NCBI RefSeq assembly: GCF_001661075.1
Contig: NZ_CP014870.1
Span: 3,554,501-3,618,500 of the forward strand
Length of the DNA: 64,000 bases
Source: Pseudomonas silesiensis
GTDB taxonomy: Bacteria; Pseudomonadota; Gammaproteobacteria; Pseudomonadales; Pseudomonadaceae
Direction: 5' to 3'
Shown: positions 55,552-63,360 of the stretch, piece by piece
How positions within the stretch are numbered: the first letter of the stretch is position 1
Layout: each line of letters opens with the position of its first letter
Translations under genes and position numbers: made by a program
The notes under the pieces: model-generated
Told to the model about the DNA's origin: nothing
Seen by the model: only the letters and a program-made list of their open reading frames with translations
The model's database searches: none

Positions 55552-56391
55552 TCAGTAAGCCTTGCCAGTCTTGTAGAAGTTCTCGAAGCAGAAGTTGGTC
55601 GCGTCGATGTAGCCTTCGGCGCCGCCGCAGTCGAAACGCTTGCCCTTGAACTTGTAAGCCATGACGCAGCCGTTTTGGGCCTGCTTCATCAGGGCGTCGG
55701 TGATCTGGATTTCACCGCCCTTGCCTGGCTCGGTCTGTTCGATCAGGTCGAAGATGTCCGGGGTCAGGATGTAGCGACCGATGATCGCCAGGTTCGACGG
55801 TGCATCTTCAGGCTTTGGCTTCTCGACCATGCTGTGCACGCGGTAGATGTCGTCGCGGATCATTTCACCGGCGATCACGCCGTACTTGTGGGTTTCCTGC
55901 GGATCGACTTCCTGGATGGCGACGATCGAGCAGCGGAACTGCTTGTACAGCTTGACCATCTGGGTCAGTACGCCGTCACCGTCGAGGTTGACGCACAAGT
56001 CATCCGCCAGGACCACGGCGAAGGGTTCGTCGCCGATCAGTGGGCGGCCGGTCAGGATCGCGTGGCCCAGGCCTTTCATTTCGGTCTGGCGCGTGTAGGA
56101 GAACGAGCAGTTGTCGAGCAGCTTGCGGATGCCGACCAGGTACTTTTCCTTGTCGGTGCCCTTGATCTGGTTTTCCAGCTCGTAGCTGATGTCGAAGTGG
56201 TCTTCCAGGGCGCGTTTACCACGACCGGTGACGATGGAGATTTCGGTCAAACCGGCGTCCAGTGCTTCTTCGACGCCGTACTGGATCAGTGGCTTGTTTA
56301 CCACCGGCAGCATTTCTTTGGGCATGGCTTTGGTCGCTGGGAGGAAGCGAGTGCCGTAACCGGCTGCTGGGAACAAGCATTTCTTGATCAT
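55552..56391 (-). CDS. galU: UTP-glucose-1-phosphate uridylyltransferase
   Basis: A 279-residue nucleotidyltransferase making UDP-glucose for envelope and exopolysaccharide synthesis. Nucleotide-binding FPAAGYGTRFLPATKAMPKEMLPV (7-30), FAVVLADDLC (about 125-134, metal-binding Asp) and KPKPEDAPSNLAIIGRY (about 186) are conserved. Followed by its own terminator. The order gor-galU is common in Pseudomonas. Confidence 0.96.
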   Translation of the reverse strand: MIKKCLFPAAGYGTRFLPATKAMPKEMLPVVNKPLIQYGVEEALDAGLTEISIVTGRGKRALEDHFDISYELENQIKGTDKEKYLVGIRKLLDNCSFSYTRQTEMKGLGHAILTGRPLIGDEPFAVVLADDLCVNLDGDGVLTQMVKLYKQFRCSIVAIQEVDPQETHKYGVIAGEMIRDDIYRVHSMVEKPKPEDAPSNLAIIGRYILTPDIFDLIEQTEPGKGGEIQITDALMKQAQNGCVMAYKFKGKRFDCGGAEGYIDATNFCFENFYKTGKAY

Positions 56392-56683
56392 ATAAGTCCT
56401 TGAAAGGGCTGTGTGTTCGAGTTTCGGCGCAGTCTAAGTCAGGCGGCGCGCACCTTACAATGCCCCGCACTGGCTAACCGATGCCATCATAGAGAAATAT
56501 TCACGCGGATAGTTCCGCATAACCTTCTACGGATCTTCCGCCGCCATCTATAAATAGCAGAGACTGGCAGACTTGCACGGCCATCGACCGGACAGGCAAC
56601 CGCACCACCATACGCCCATCAGCACCCGCTGAGTGCATTTTGCGCTATCATTGCGCGATTGAACCAGCCAACGAGACAGATAG

Positions 56684-56872
56684 ATGTCGGAAGCAAAAAG
56701 TGTCAACGGGTTCCTGATCAATCAGGCGAAAGACGGCCAGTGGTGGGTAGGCAGTACCAGCGGCGAGAATATTGCCGGGCCTTTCCCGACCGAGACGTTG
56801 GCGATTGAAGTAGCATCCGTATTGGAACTCGAACACCCAGCCCCGAAGCGTCGCGGAGAGAACAAGTCCTGA
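56684..56872 (+). CDS. Small conserved hypothetical protein (62 aa)
   Basis: Short acidic-to-neutral soluble protein (62 residues) with a compact pattern DGQWWVGSTSGENIAGPFPTE that looks like a small beta-rich fold. Codon use fits a real gene. ACGAGACAG upstream is a weak ribosome-binding site. A terminator-like hairpin follows at about 56892-56921. No function can be assigned. Confidence 0.68.
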   Translation: MSEAKSVNGFLINQAKDGQWWVGSTSGENIAGPFPTETLAIEVASVLELEHPAPKRRGENKS

Positions 56873-56891
56873 GAAGCACCCTACTCGACCC

Positions 56892-56921
56892 AAGCCTTGC
56901 TCGCGCAGGGCTTTTTTGTGA
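56892..56921 (+). terminator. Terminator after the 62-aa gene
   Basis: AAGCCTTGC and GCAGGGCTT pair with one mismatch around TCGC, followed by TTTTTT. Confidence 0.75.
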
Positions 56922-57010
56922 TTGCCTGCAACAAAGTGGCCATTCGCTATAACCTTTTGATGCCAGCGCTGTTACAGGCTCAGCCCCTTCATCCTGACGA
57001 CGACAACGAC

Positions 57011-57292
57011 ATGAATAAATTTTTGCCACTGATCGCGGCACTGGCCCTGAGCGGCTGCGCCACCTCGGAAACGACTTACCTGCACAACGGCGAACAGGGC
57101 CTGACGATCGATTGCTCCGGAGAAGCCAATTCCTGGGCTACCTGCTACGAAAAGGCTGATGCTTCCTGCGCGGGCACCGGCTACAACATCGTCGGGACGG
57201 ACGGCACACCTGCGCCCAAGGAAAGCGAGAAGACCCTGGGCGTGGATGTCGGCAATTACAAGAACCGCAGCGTCGTCGTGGTCTGCAAGTAG
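57011..57292 (+). CDS. Small lipoprotein
   Basis: A 93-residue lipoprotein with signal MNKFLPLIAALALSGC, lipobox ALSGC and acylated C16. The mature part has four further cysteines (IDCSG, WATCYEK, ASCAGTG, VVCK), suggesting two disulfides in the periplasm, and a C-terminal strand NRSVVVVCK. Asp is not at +2, so outer-membrane sorting is expected. Function unknown. Confidence 0.78.
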   Translation: MNKFLPLIAALALSGCATSETTYLHNGEQGLTIDCSGEANSWATCYEKADASCAGTGYNIVGTDGTPAPKESEKTLGVDVGNYKNRSVVVVCK

Positions 57293-57303
57293 GGCACCCT
57301 GCC

Positions 57304-57534
57304 CTACATGTGAATTTCGGCGAACTTGATCCCCAGGCCGCGCACCGTCTCGATCAGGTCATCGAGACTATTGAAGGATTCGACTTCGTCATTGTCATCC
57401 ACCAGGAAAAAACTGCGCCCGGCGCTTTTCTTGAAAAACACGATCCATTCCTCCGGACTCGCCGGGTTCTGGATCACGTGGGTGGCAGAGATCTCACCCT
57501 CTGCATGGCACTTGCGTACCTGCTCTCGCTTCAT
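57304..57534 (-). CDS. Small conserved hypothetical protein (76 aa)
   Basis: A 76-residue soluble protein: MKREQVRKCHAEGEISATHVI, then EEWIVFFKKSAGRSFFLVDDNDEVESF and a C-terminal helix (LDDLIETVRGLGIKFAEIHM). It reads as a small alpha/beta domain. TAGAGC and GGAG lie upstream. Convergent with the lipoprotein gene. Not recognised. Confidence 0.7.
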   Translation of the reverse strand: MKREQVRKCHAEGEISATHVIQNPASPEEWIVFFKKSAGRSFFLVDDNDEVESFNSLDDLIETVRGLGIKFAEIHM

Positions 57535-57568
57535 GCTCTACTCCAGAAATGACAATGTGGCCCTGCCC

Positions 57569-57684
57569 ATGTAGGAGCGAGCTCGCTCCGGGCGGCGTTC
57601 CGACGATGGTCGTTAACGATAACGCGCGCTCACTGTTTAAACGCGGCGCTCTTGAACCCATCGCGAGCAAGCTCGCTCCTACAT
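57569..57684. repeat. REP pair with GGGCGGCGTTCCGACGATGG module (third copy)
   Basis: TGTAGGAGCGAGCTCGCTCC followed by GGGCGGCGTTCCGACGATGG TCGT, then an inverted REP (GCGAGCAAGCTCGCTCCTAC). Confidence 0.8.
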
Positions 57685-57706
57685 AAACCTGGCGTTCTTG
57701 AGTCCA

Positions 57707-58063
57707 TCATCCCGAGATACACGCAGTGGCGGCATCGCGTACATCCTGGGGGCGCAACGGTACATTGGAGATGCGCTCATGCAGCTTGATGCTGCTGCCG
57801 CTGGAACGTTCTTCGATAACGAATACCGCCGCCGGTCCCGAGGAGAGCTTCTGCGGCACGATCACCCGCACGCCATCCTTCTGCGGTTCGACTTGCAGGG
57901 CTCCGCGGCTGTCGGCGAGCTTCTCGGTCAGGCATTGCGCGTATTCATGGGGTTTCTTGCCCGAAATCACACTCATGGTGGGCAGCGTCTGATTGATATC
58001 CGAGACACTCGCACAACCACTCATCGCCACTACCAAAGGCAGGATCCATATACCCCATTTCAT
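57707..58063 (-). CDS. Small lipoprotein of unknown function
   Basis: A 118-residue lipoprotein. The start at MKWGIWILPL has GGAG seven bases upstream and begins a signal ending in lipobox MSGC (C18). The mature part is alpha/beta with HEYAQCLTEKLADSRGALQVEPQKDGVRVIV. It resembles small Pseudomonas envelope lipoproteins but I cannot name it. Confidence 0.76.
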   Translation of the reverse strand: MKWGIWILPLVVAMSGCASVSDINQTLPTMSVISGKKPHEYAQCLTEKLADSRGALQVEPQKDGVRVIVPQKLSSGPAAVFVIEERSSGSSIKLHERISNVPLRPQDVRDAATACISG

Positions 58064-58274
58064 GCTAAATCTCCGATAAAGAGCCTCCGACCGCATAAAT
58101 ACGGTTTTTCTCCGAGGCTCGTTGCGTTTATCGCGCAAGGAATCGCGAATAACTGTTTTTAATTGTCAAAGGGCACCTCGACGACCGGATAATAACCTGT
58201 TCGGGCTGATAAACTGCGCTAATCGCCCATGCTATCGTTTTGATTTTGTAGAAAAAGCCCTTCTGGAGGCGCCC

Positions 58275-58577
58275 ATGAAATTTATCCACCAGCGCGAGCA
58301 CCTCAACGAAGACGACATCGTCGTCATTCAATGCTCGCAAACCTGCAACATCCGCTTGATGAATGACGCCAATTTCCGCAGCTTCAAGAATGGCGGTCGT
58401 CACACTTACCACGGCGGTGCGTTCGACACCTTCCCCGCGCGTATTACTGCACCGAGCACCGGCTTCTGGAACATCACCATCGACACGGTCAACCGCCGGC
58501 CGATCAGCGTGACCCGCAAACCGACCCTGACCCACTCGATCAAGATCATCCGCCGCTCCAGCTCGAAACTGAGCTGA
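58275..58577 (+). CDS. DUF1883 domain protein
   Basis: A 100-residue beta-rich protein with the DUF1883 pattern: VVIQCSQTCNIRLMNDANFRSF, GGRHTYHGGAFDTFPARITAPSTGFWNITID and a basic C-terminus (TLTHSIKIIRRSS). GGAGG six bases before the ATG. No experimental function is known to me; the family is small and soluble. A 58-residue gene follows 29 bp later on the same strand. Confidence 0.8.
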   Translation: MKFIHQREHLNEDDIVVIQCSQTCNIRLMNDANFRSFKNGGRHTYHGGAFDTFPARITAPSTGFWNITIDTVNRRPISVTRKPTLTHSIKIIRRSSSKLS

Positions 58578-58606
58578 GTCGCGCACTCACATCAACACAA
58601 GCAGGT

Positions 58607-58783
58607 ATGACCGTGGCTCAAACGACCAAATACGTCATCAAATACAAACTCAACGGCGAACGCCGCTTCGAATTCGCCCAGCTCGAAAACGGCACTGAAG
58701 CAGAAGCCAAAGCCGCGCTGGACGTCATTCATGGGCAGACTGAAGACGTCATCAGCGACATCAGCGTCAGCAAGGCGCTGTAA
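58607..58783 (+). CDS. Very small protein (58 aa)
   Basis: Reads MTVAQTTKYVIKYKLNGERR through to ISDISVSKAL. GC-rich third positions and a beta-beta-alpha look (KYVIKYKL, RRFEFAQLENG, EAEAKAALDVIHG) make it a likely gene despite its size. AGCAGGT lies just upstream; spacing is short. It follows the DUF1883 gene and may share its transcript. Function unknown. Confidence 0.62.
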   Translation: MTVAQTTKYVIKYKLNGERRFEFAQLENGTEAEAKAALDVIHGQTEDVISDISVSKAL

Positions 58784-58806
58784 CGGCATCCGGAGCGTGC
58801 ACCTGG

Positions 58807-58856
58807 AGTTCGACCGCAAACGCCGGAGTGTTCGCGCCGGCAGCGCTCCCTAAGCT
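58807..58856 (+). promoter_or_regulatory. Ada-box-like promoter upstream of alkB
   Basis: AGT-TCGACC-GCAA (58807-58819) matches the E. coli Ada box AAT-N6-GCAA at all but one position. GGAGTG lies at +18 and TAAGCT, a plausible -10, at +44 from the box start, the same layout as upstream of ada. Confidence 0.6.
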
Positions 58857-58948
58857 GGCGGTCAAAGGCGTTCATGGTTATTACCGCGTGCCCCTGCGTG
58901 AGTCGCCTGCACAGCGGAAACGGCATACTCTTGGAATCATCTTTCACG

Positions 58949-59629
58949 ATGCCTTATAAGCCCATGCCCCCTTCCACCTTCGACCTGTTTGCCGACGCTG
59001 AACCCGAGCAGGAACGCCGGCGCGAGCAAATTGGCGAACAGTCTTTCGTCCTGAGGGGCTTCGCCCTGCCCTGGCTGGACCGGTTGCTGCCCGCACTGGA
59101 AAGCGTGCTGGCGGCTGCGCCGTTGCGGCAGATGGTTACGCCAGGCGGCTTCACCATGTCGGCGGCCATGAGCAGTTGCGGCACATGGGGCTGGACCACC
59201 GACCGCAGTGGCTACCGCTATACCCGCCATGACCCGCAAACCGGTCGACCATGGCCCGCGATGCCCGTGGTGTTTTTCGAACTGGCCCAAGCGGCAGCGC
59301 GGGAAGCAGGGTTTGCCGGTTTCATGCCGGATGCCTGCCTGATCAACCGATATGTCCCAGGCGCCAGGATGTCGTTGCACCAGGACAAGGACGAAGCCTG
59401 CCTGGCCGCGCCGATTGTTTCGGTGTCACTGGGGCTGCCGGCGATGTTCCTGTTCGGCGGCTTCGAGCGCAGCGACAAAAGCCAGCGAGTGCCGTTGTTG
59501 CATGGCGACATCGTGGTCTGGGGCGGCGTCGATCGCCTGCGTTATCACGGGGTGCTGCCGATCAAGGACGGCCAGCATCCGCGCCTGGGTGAACAGCGCA
59601 TCAACTTCACCTTTCGCACCGCCAAATGA
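58949..59629 (+). CDS. alkB: AlkB, DNA oxidative demethylase
   Basis: A 226-residue Fe(II)/2-oxoglutarate dioxygenase removing 1-methyladenine and 3-methylcytosine. FDLFAD at the N-terminus, RQMVTPGGFTMSAAMSSCG, ACLINRYVPGARMSLHQDKDE (HxD iron ligands), GDIVVWGGVDRLRYHGV (second His) and C-terminal INFTFR (2-oxoglutarate Arg) match E. coli AlkB. The start is uncertain: 58949 or 58964, and an ATG at 58874 lies close to the likely transcript start but adds non-conserved residues. It precedes ada with its own Ada-box-like promoter. Confidence 0.92.
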   Translation: MPYKPMPPSTFDLFADAEPEQERRREQIGEQSFVLRGFALPWLDRLLPALESVLAAAPLRQMVTPGGFTMSAAMSSCGTWGWTTDRSGYRYTRHDPQTGRPWPAMPVVFFELAQAAAREAGFAGFMPDACLINRYVPGARMSLHQDKDEACLAAPIVSVSLGLPAMFLFGGFERSDKSQRVPLLHGDIVVWGGVDRLRYHGVLPIKDGQHPRLGEQRINFTFRTAK

Positions 59630-59637
59630 AGCGCTCG

Positions 59638-59687
59638 AATTCGACCGCAAGACCCGGAGTGCGGTGGCCCATAGGGCTCGGTAATCT
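59638..59687 (+). promoter_or_regulatory. Ada-box-like promoter upstream of ada
   Basis: AAT-TCGACC-GCAA (59638-59650) is an exact AAT-N6-GCAA Ada box. GGAGTG is at +18 and TAATCT (-10) at +44, identical in spacing to the alkB promoter. The box starts 9 bp after the alkB stop. Confidence 0.65.
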
Positions 59688-59716
59688 GGATCGAACGGAC
59701 CAACGGATATGACGCC

Positions 59717-60781
59717 ATGACCAGTCACTCGCCAATCATCGACACCGAACATGACCCGCGCTGGGCCGCTGTCCTCGCGCGTGATCCTCGCGCCGACGGG
59801 CAGTTTGTCTATGCCGTGAAAACCACCGGTATCTATTGTCGCCCCAGCAGCCTGGCGCGCTTGCCGAAACCGCAGAATGTCGAATTTTTCGACACCGCCG
59901 CGCAAGCCGAGGCGGCGGGTTATCGTCCGAGCAAACGGCTGGCCAGGGATCAGAGCGAAGTCGCCATGCAACATGCCCTGACCGTGGCGGCCGCTTGCCG
60001 CCAGATCGAAACCGCCGAACACCTGCCCGCACTGGGCGAACTGGCCCTGGCTGCGGGCCTGAGCAGCTTTCACTTCCACCGGGTGTTCAAGACCGTGACC
60101 GGGCTGACGCCCAAGGGCTATGCCACGGCCCATCGTTCCCGCAAGGTCCGTGAACGCTTGACCGACGGCGGTTCGGTGACCGACGCGCTGTATGACGCCG
60201 GCTTCAACTCCAACAGTCGTTTTTACGAAGCCGCGGATCAACTGCTGGGCATGACACCCGGCGATTACCGCGCAGCCGGTCAAAACAACGACATTCGGTT
60301 TGCCGTCGGCCAGTGTTCCCTGGGCGCGATCCTGGTGGCGCAAAGTGCACGCGGGGTGTGCGCGATCCTGCTCGGCGACGATCCGCACCAACTGGTCTGC
60401 GACCTGCAGGACAAGTTCCGGCGGGCCAACCTGATCGGTGCCGATCACGAGTTCGAGCAGCTGATTGCCAAGGTCGTCGGCTTCATCGAAGCCCCGGCCA
60501 TCGGCCTGGACTTGCCGCTGGATGTTCGCGGAACGGCGTTTCAGGAACGGGTCTGGCATGCGCTGCGGGACATTCCGCCCGGCAGTACCGCCAGCTACGC
60601 CGATATCGCCCAGCGCATCGGTTCGCCGAAAGCCGTGCGCGCCGTGGCCCAGGCCTGTGGCGCGAACAGCCTGGCAGTGGCGATCCCCTGCCACCGCGTG
60701 GTGCGCAGCGATGGCAATTTGTCGGGGTATCGCTGGGGGGTGGCGCGCAAGCGGCAGTTGCTGGAGCGTGAGGGCCGGTAG
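59717..60781 (+). CDS. ada: Ada, regulator and O6-methylguanine-DNA methyltransferase, degenerate zinc site
   Basis: A 354-residue protein with the E. coli Ada layout: N-Ada sensor (1-80), AraC-type HTH (about 85-185; LAAGLSSFHFHRVFKTVTGLTPKGY), RNase-H-like linker and C-terminal methyltransferase with the active Cys in IPCHRVVRSDGNLSGYRWG (about 320). Odd: of the four cysteines that bind zinc in E. coli N-Ada, only the methyl-acceptor equivalent C41 (GIYCRPS) is kept; the others read S45, S72 and L75. Phosphotriester sensing may therefore be lost or altered. Ada-box-like promoters precede both this gene and alkB. Confidence 0.92.
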   Translation: MTSHSPIIDTEHDPRWAAVLARDPRADGQFVYAVKTTGIYCRPSSLARLPKPQNVEFFDTAAQAEAAGYRPSKRLARDQSEVAMQHALTVAAACRQIETAEHLPALGELALAAGLSSFHFHRVFKTVTGLTPKGYATAHRSRKVRERLTDGGSVTDALYDAGFNSNSRFYEAADQLLGMTPGDYRAAGQNNDIRFAVGQCSLGAILVAQSARGVCAILLGDDPHQLVCDLQDKFRRANLIGADHEFEQLIAKVVGFIEAPAIGLDLPLDVRGTAFQERVWHALRDIPPGSTASYADIAQRIGSPKAVRAVAQACGANSLAVAIPCHRVVRSDGNLSGYRWGVARKRQLLEREGR

Positions 60782-60967
60782 ATCAACAGAGCGCAACCTT
60801 CCGGCAAGCAAACGCAGGTACCGCTTTTCGATGGCCTCTCTCTTGTAGCCAGCGGCACCGGGCACGCGCCCCCCCCGATCAGAAAACCCGACTGGTCTTG
60901 CCCCGGTCATTGCTGATACAAAACGGTTCGACCGCCCCGCCCTGTATCCACCTCGGAGAACCCTGCA

Positions 60968-62032
60968 ATGAGCCAATGGCCAGATACCCGCATTCTTGAT
61001 CTGCTCGGGATCGAACTGCCGATCATCCAGGCGCCCATGGCCGGCGCCACGACCTCCGCCATGGTGATCGCGGCGAGCAACGCCGGCGGCCTGGGCTCGA
61101 TGCCCGCCGCCATGCTGAGTGTCGAGCAGTTGCGCGAAGAGCTGAAGACGATTCGCCAGCACAGCCAGCGACCGATCAACGTCAACTTCTTCTGCCATCA
61201 GCCCCCGGCGGCCGATGAGCAACGTGCCCGGGACTGGAAAAATCTGCTGGCGCCTTACTACCGCGAGCTGGGCGTCGACTTCGACGCGCCGACACCGGTG
61301 TCCAACCGCGCGCCATTCGATCATGCGGCCTGCGAAGTGATCGAAGCGCTGCGACCCGAAGTCGTGAGTTTTCACTTCGGCCTGCCGGAAAAATCCCTGC
61401 TGGATCGGGTGAAAGCCACCGGGGCCAAAGTGCTGTCTTCGGCCACCACCGTCGAAGAAGCACTGTGGCTTGAGCAGCAAGGTTGCGATGCGATCATCGC
61501 CATGGGGTATGAAGCCGGCGGTCATCGCGGGATGTTCCTCAGCGACGACCTGAGCAGTCAGATCGGCCTCTTCGCCCTGGTGCCGCAGATTGTCGACGCA
61601 GTGAAAGTGCCGGTCATCGCCGCGGGCGGCATTACCGATGCGCGAGGCGTCGCGGCCGCGTTTGTGCTGGGAGCGTCGGCGGTGCAAGTGGGCACCGCGT
61701 ATCTGTTCACGCCAGAGGCCAAGGTCAGCGCCTCTCACCACAAGGCCCTGCGCACGGCCAAGGCGAGCGAGACCGCCGTGACCAACATCTTCACCGGTCG
61801 CCCGGCACGGGGCATTCTGAACCGGGTGATGCGCGAACTTGGACCGATGAGCGATAAAGCGCCGGCGTTCCCGCTGGCGGGTGGAGCGCTGATGCCCCTG
61901 CGGACCAAGGGCGAATCGGATTTCAGCAACCTGTGGGCCGGGCAGGCGTTTACCTTGGGGGTTGAACTGACCACGGCGCAGTTGACCCGCAAGCTCGCGG
62001 ATGAAGGATTAGCGAAATTGATTAACCGCTAA
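60968..62032 (+). CDS. Nitronate monooxygenase (2-nitropropane dioxygenase family)
   Basis: A 354-residue FMN TIM-barrel enzyme oxidising alkyl nitronates such as propionate 3-nitronate. N-terminal LLGIELPIIQAPMAGATTS, GGLGSMPAAMLS, NFFCHQP, then QGCDAIIAMGYEAGGHRG (catalytic His in AGGHRG, about 180) and the phosphate-binding VPVIAAGGITDARGVAAAFVLGASAVQVGTAYL. The motif set fits class I enzymes. It follows ada but has its own leader; a link to alkylation repair is not implied. Confidence 0.88.
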   Translation: MSQWPDTRILDLLGIELPIIQAPMAGATTSAMVIAASNAGGLGSMPAAMLSVEQLREELKTIRQHSQRPINVNFFCHQPPAADEQRARDWKNLLAPYYRELGVDFDAPTPVSNRAPFDHAACEVIEALRPEVVSFHFGLPEKSLLDRVKATGAKVLSSATTVEEALWLEQQGCDAIIAMGYEAGGHRGMFLSDDLSSQIGLFALVPQIVDAVKVPVIAAGGITDARGVAAAFVLGASAVQVGTAYLFTPEAKVSASHHKALRTAKASETAVTNIFTGRPARGILNRVMRELGPMSDKAPAFPLAGGALMPLRTKGESDFSNLWAGQAFTLGVELTTAQLTRKLADEGLAKLINR

Positions 62033-62066
62033 AAACCTGCCATCGATTTTCCGACACGAACAAGCC

Positions 62067-62487
62067 AAATCCTGTAGGAGCCCGGCTTGCCGGCGAAGGC
62101 GTCCTCATGAGCGCTGCAAGACTTGAGACCGCCTTCGATGCGGTGCCGGCAAATCCTGTAGGAGCCCGGCTTGCCGGCGAAGGCATCCTCATGAGCGCTG
62201 CAAGGCTTGAGACCGCCTTCAATGCGGTGCCGCCAAATCCTGTAGGAGCCCGGCTTGCCGGCGAAGGCATCCTCATGAGCGCCGCAAGGCTTGAGACCAC
62301 CTTCGCTGCAGTGCCGCCAAATCCTGTAGGAGCCCGGCTTGCCGGCGAAGGCATCCTCATGAACGCTGCAAGGCTTGAGACCGCCTTCGATGCGGTGCCG
62401 CCAAATCCTGTAGGAGCCCGGCTTGCCGGCGAAGGCGTCCTCATGAGCGCTGCAAGACTTGAGACCGCCTTCGATGCGGTGCAGCGA
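62067..62487. repeat. Tandem array of five 84-bp REP-containing units
   Basis: Five head-to-tail units start at 62067, 62151, 62235, 62319 and 62403, each 84 bp. Each contains a REP core (CCTGTAGGAGCCCGGCTTGC CGGCGAAGGC) plus CTTGAGACCGCCTTCGATGC. Because 84 is a multiple of three, frames stay open on both strands, but no ribosome-binding site supports a protein. The 560-bp gap 62033-62592 holds only this array and the modA promoter. Confidence 0.93.
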
Positions 62488-62528
62488 TCCAACAAGCCAC
62501 CTCTCCAACGTTCCGTTTGCAGGCAATT

Positions 62529-63360
<832 letters not shown>

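Noticed and set aside
59426-61741. Long frame antisense to ada and nitronate monooxygenase
   Set aside because: Shadow of biased codons; it runs across two intact sense genes and an intergenic gap with no start signal.
62067-62487. CRISPR array
   Set aside because: Units are near-identical along all 84 bp, with no variable spacers and no cas genes.
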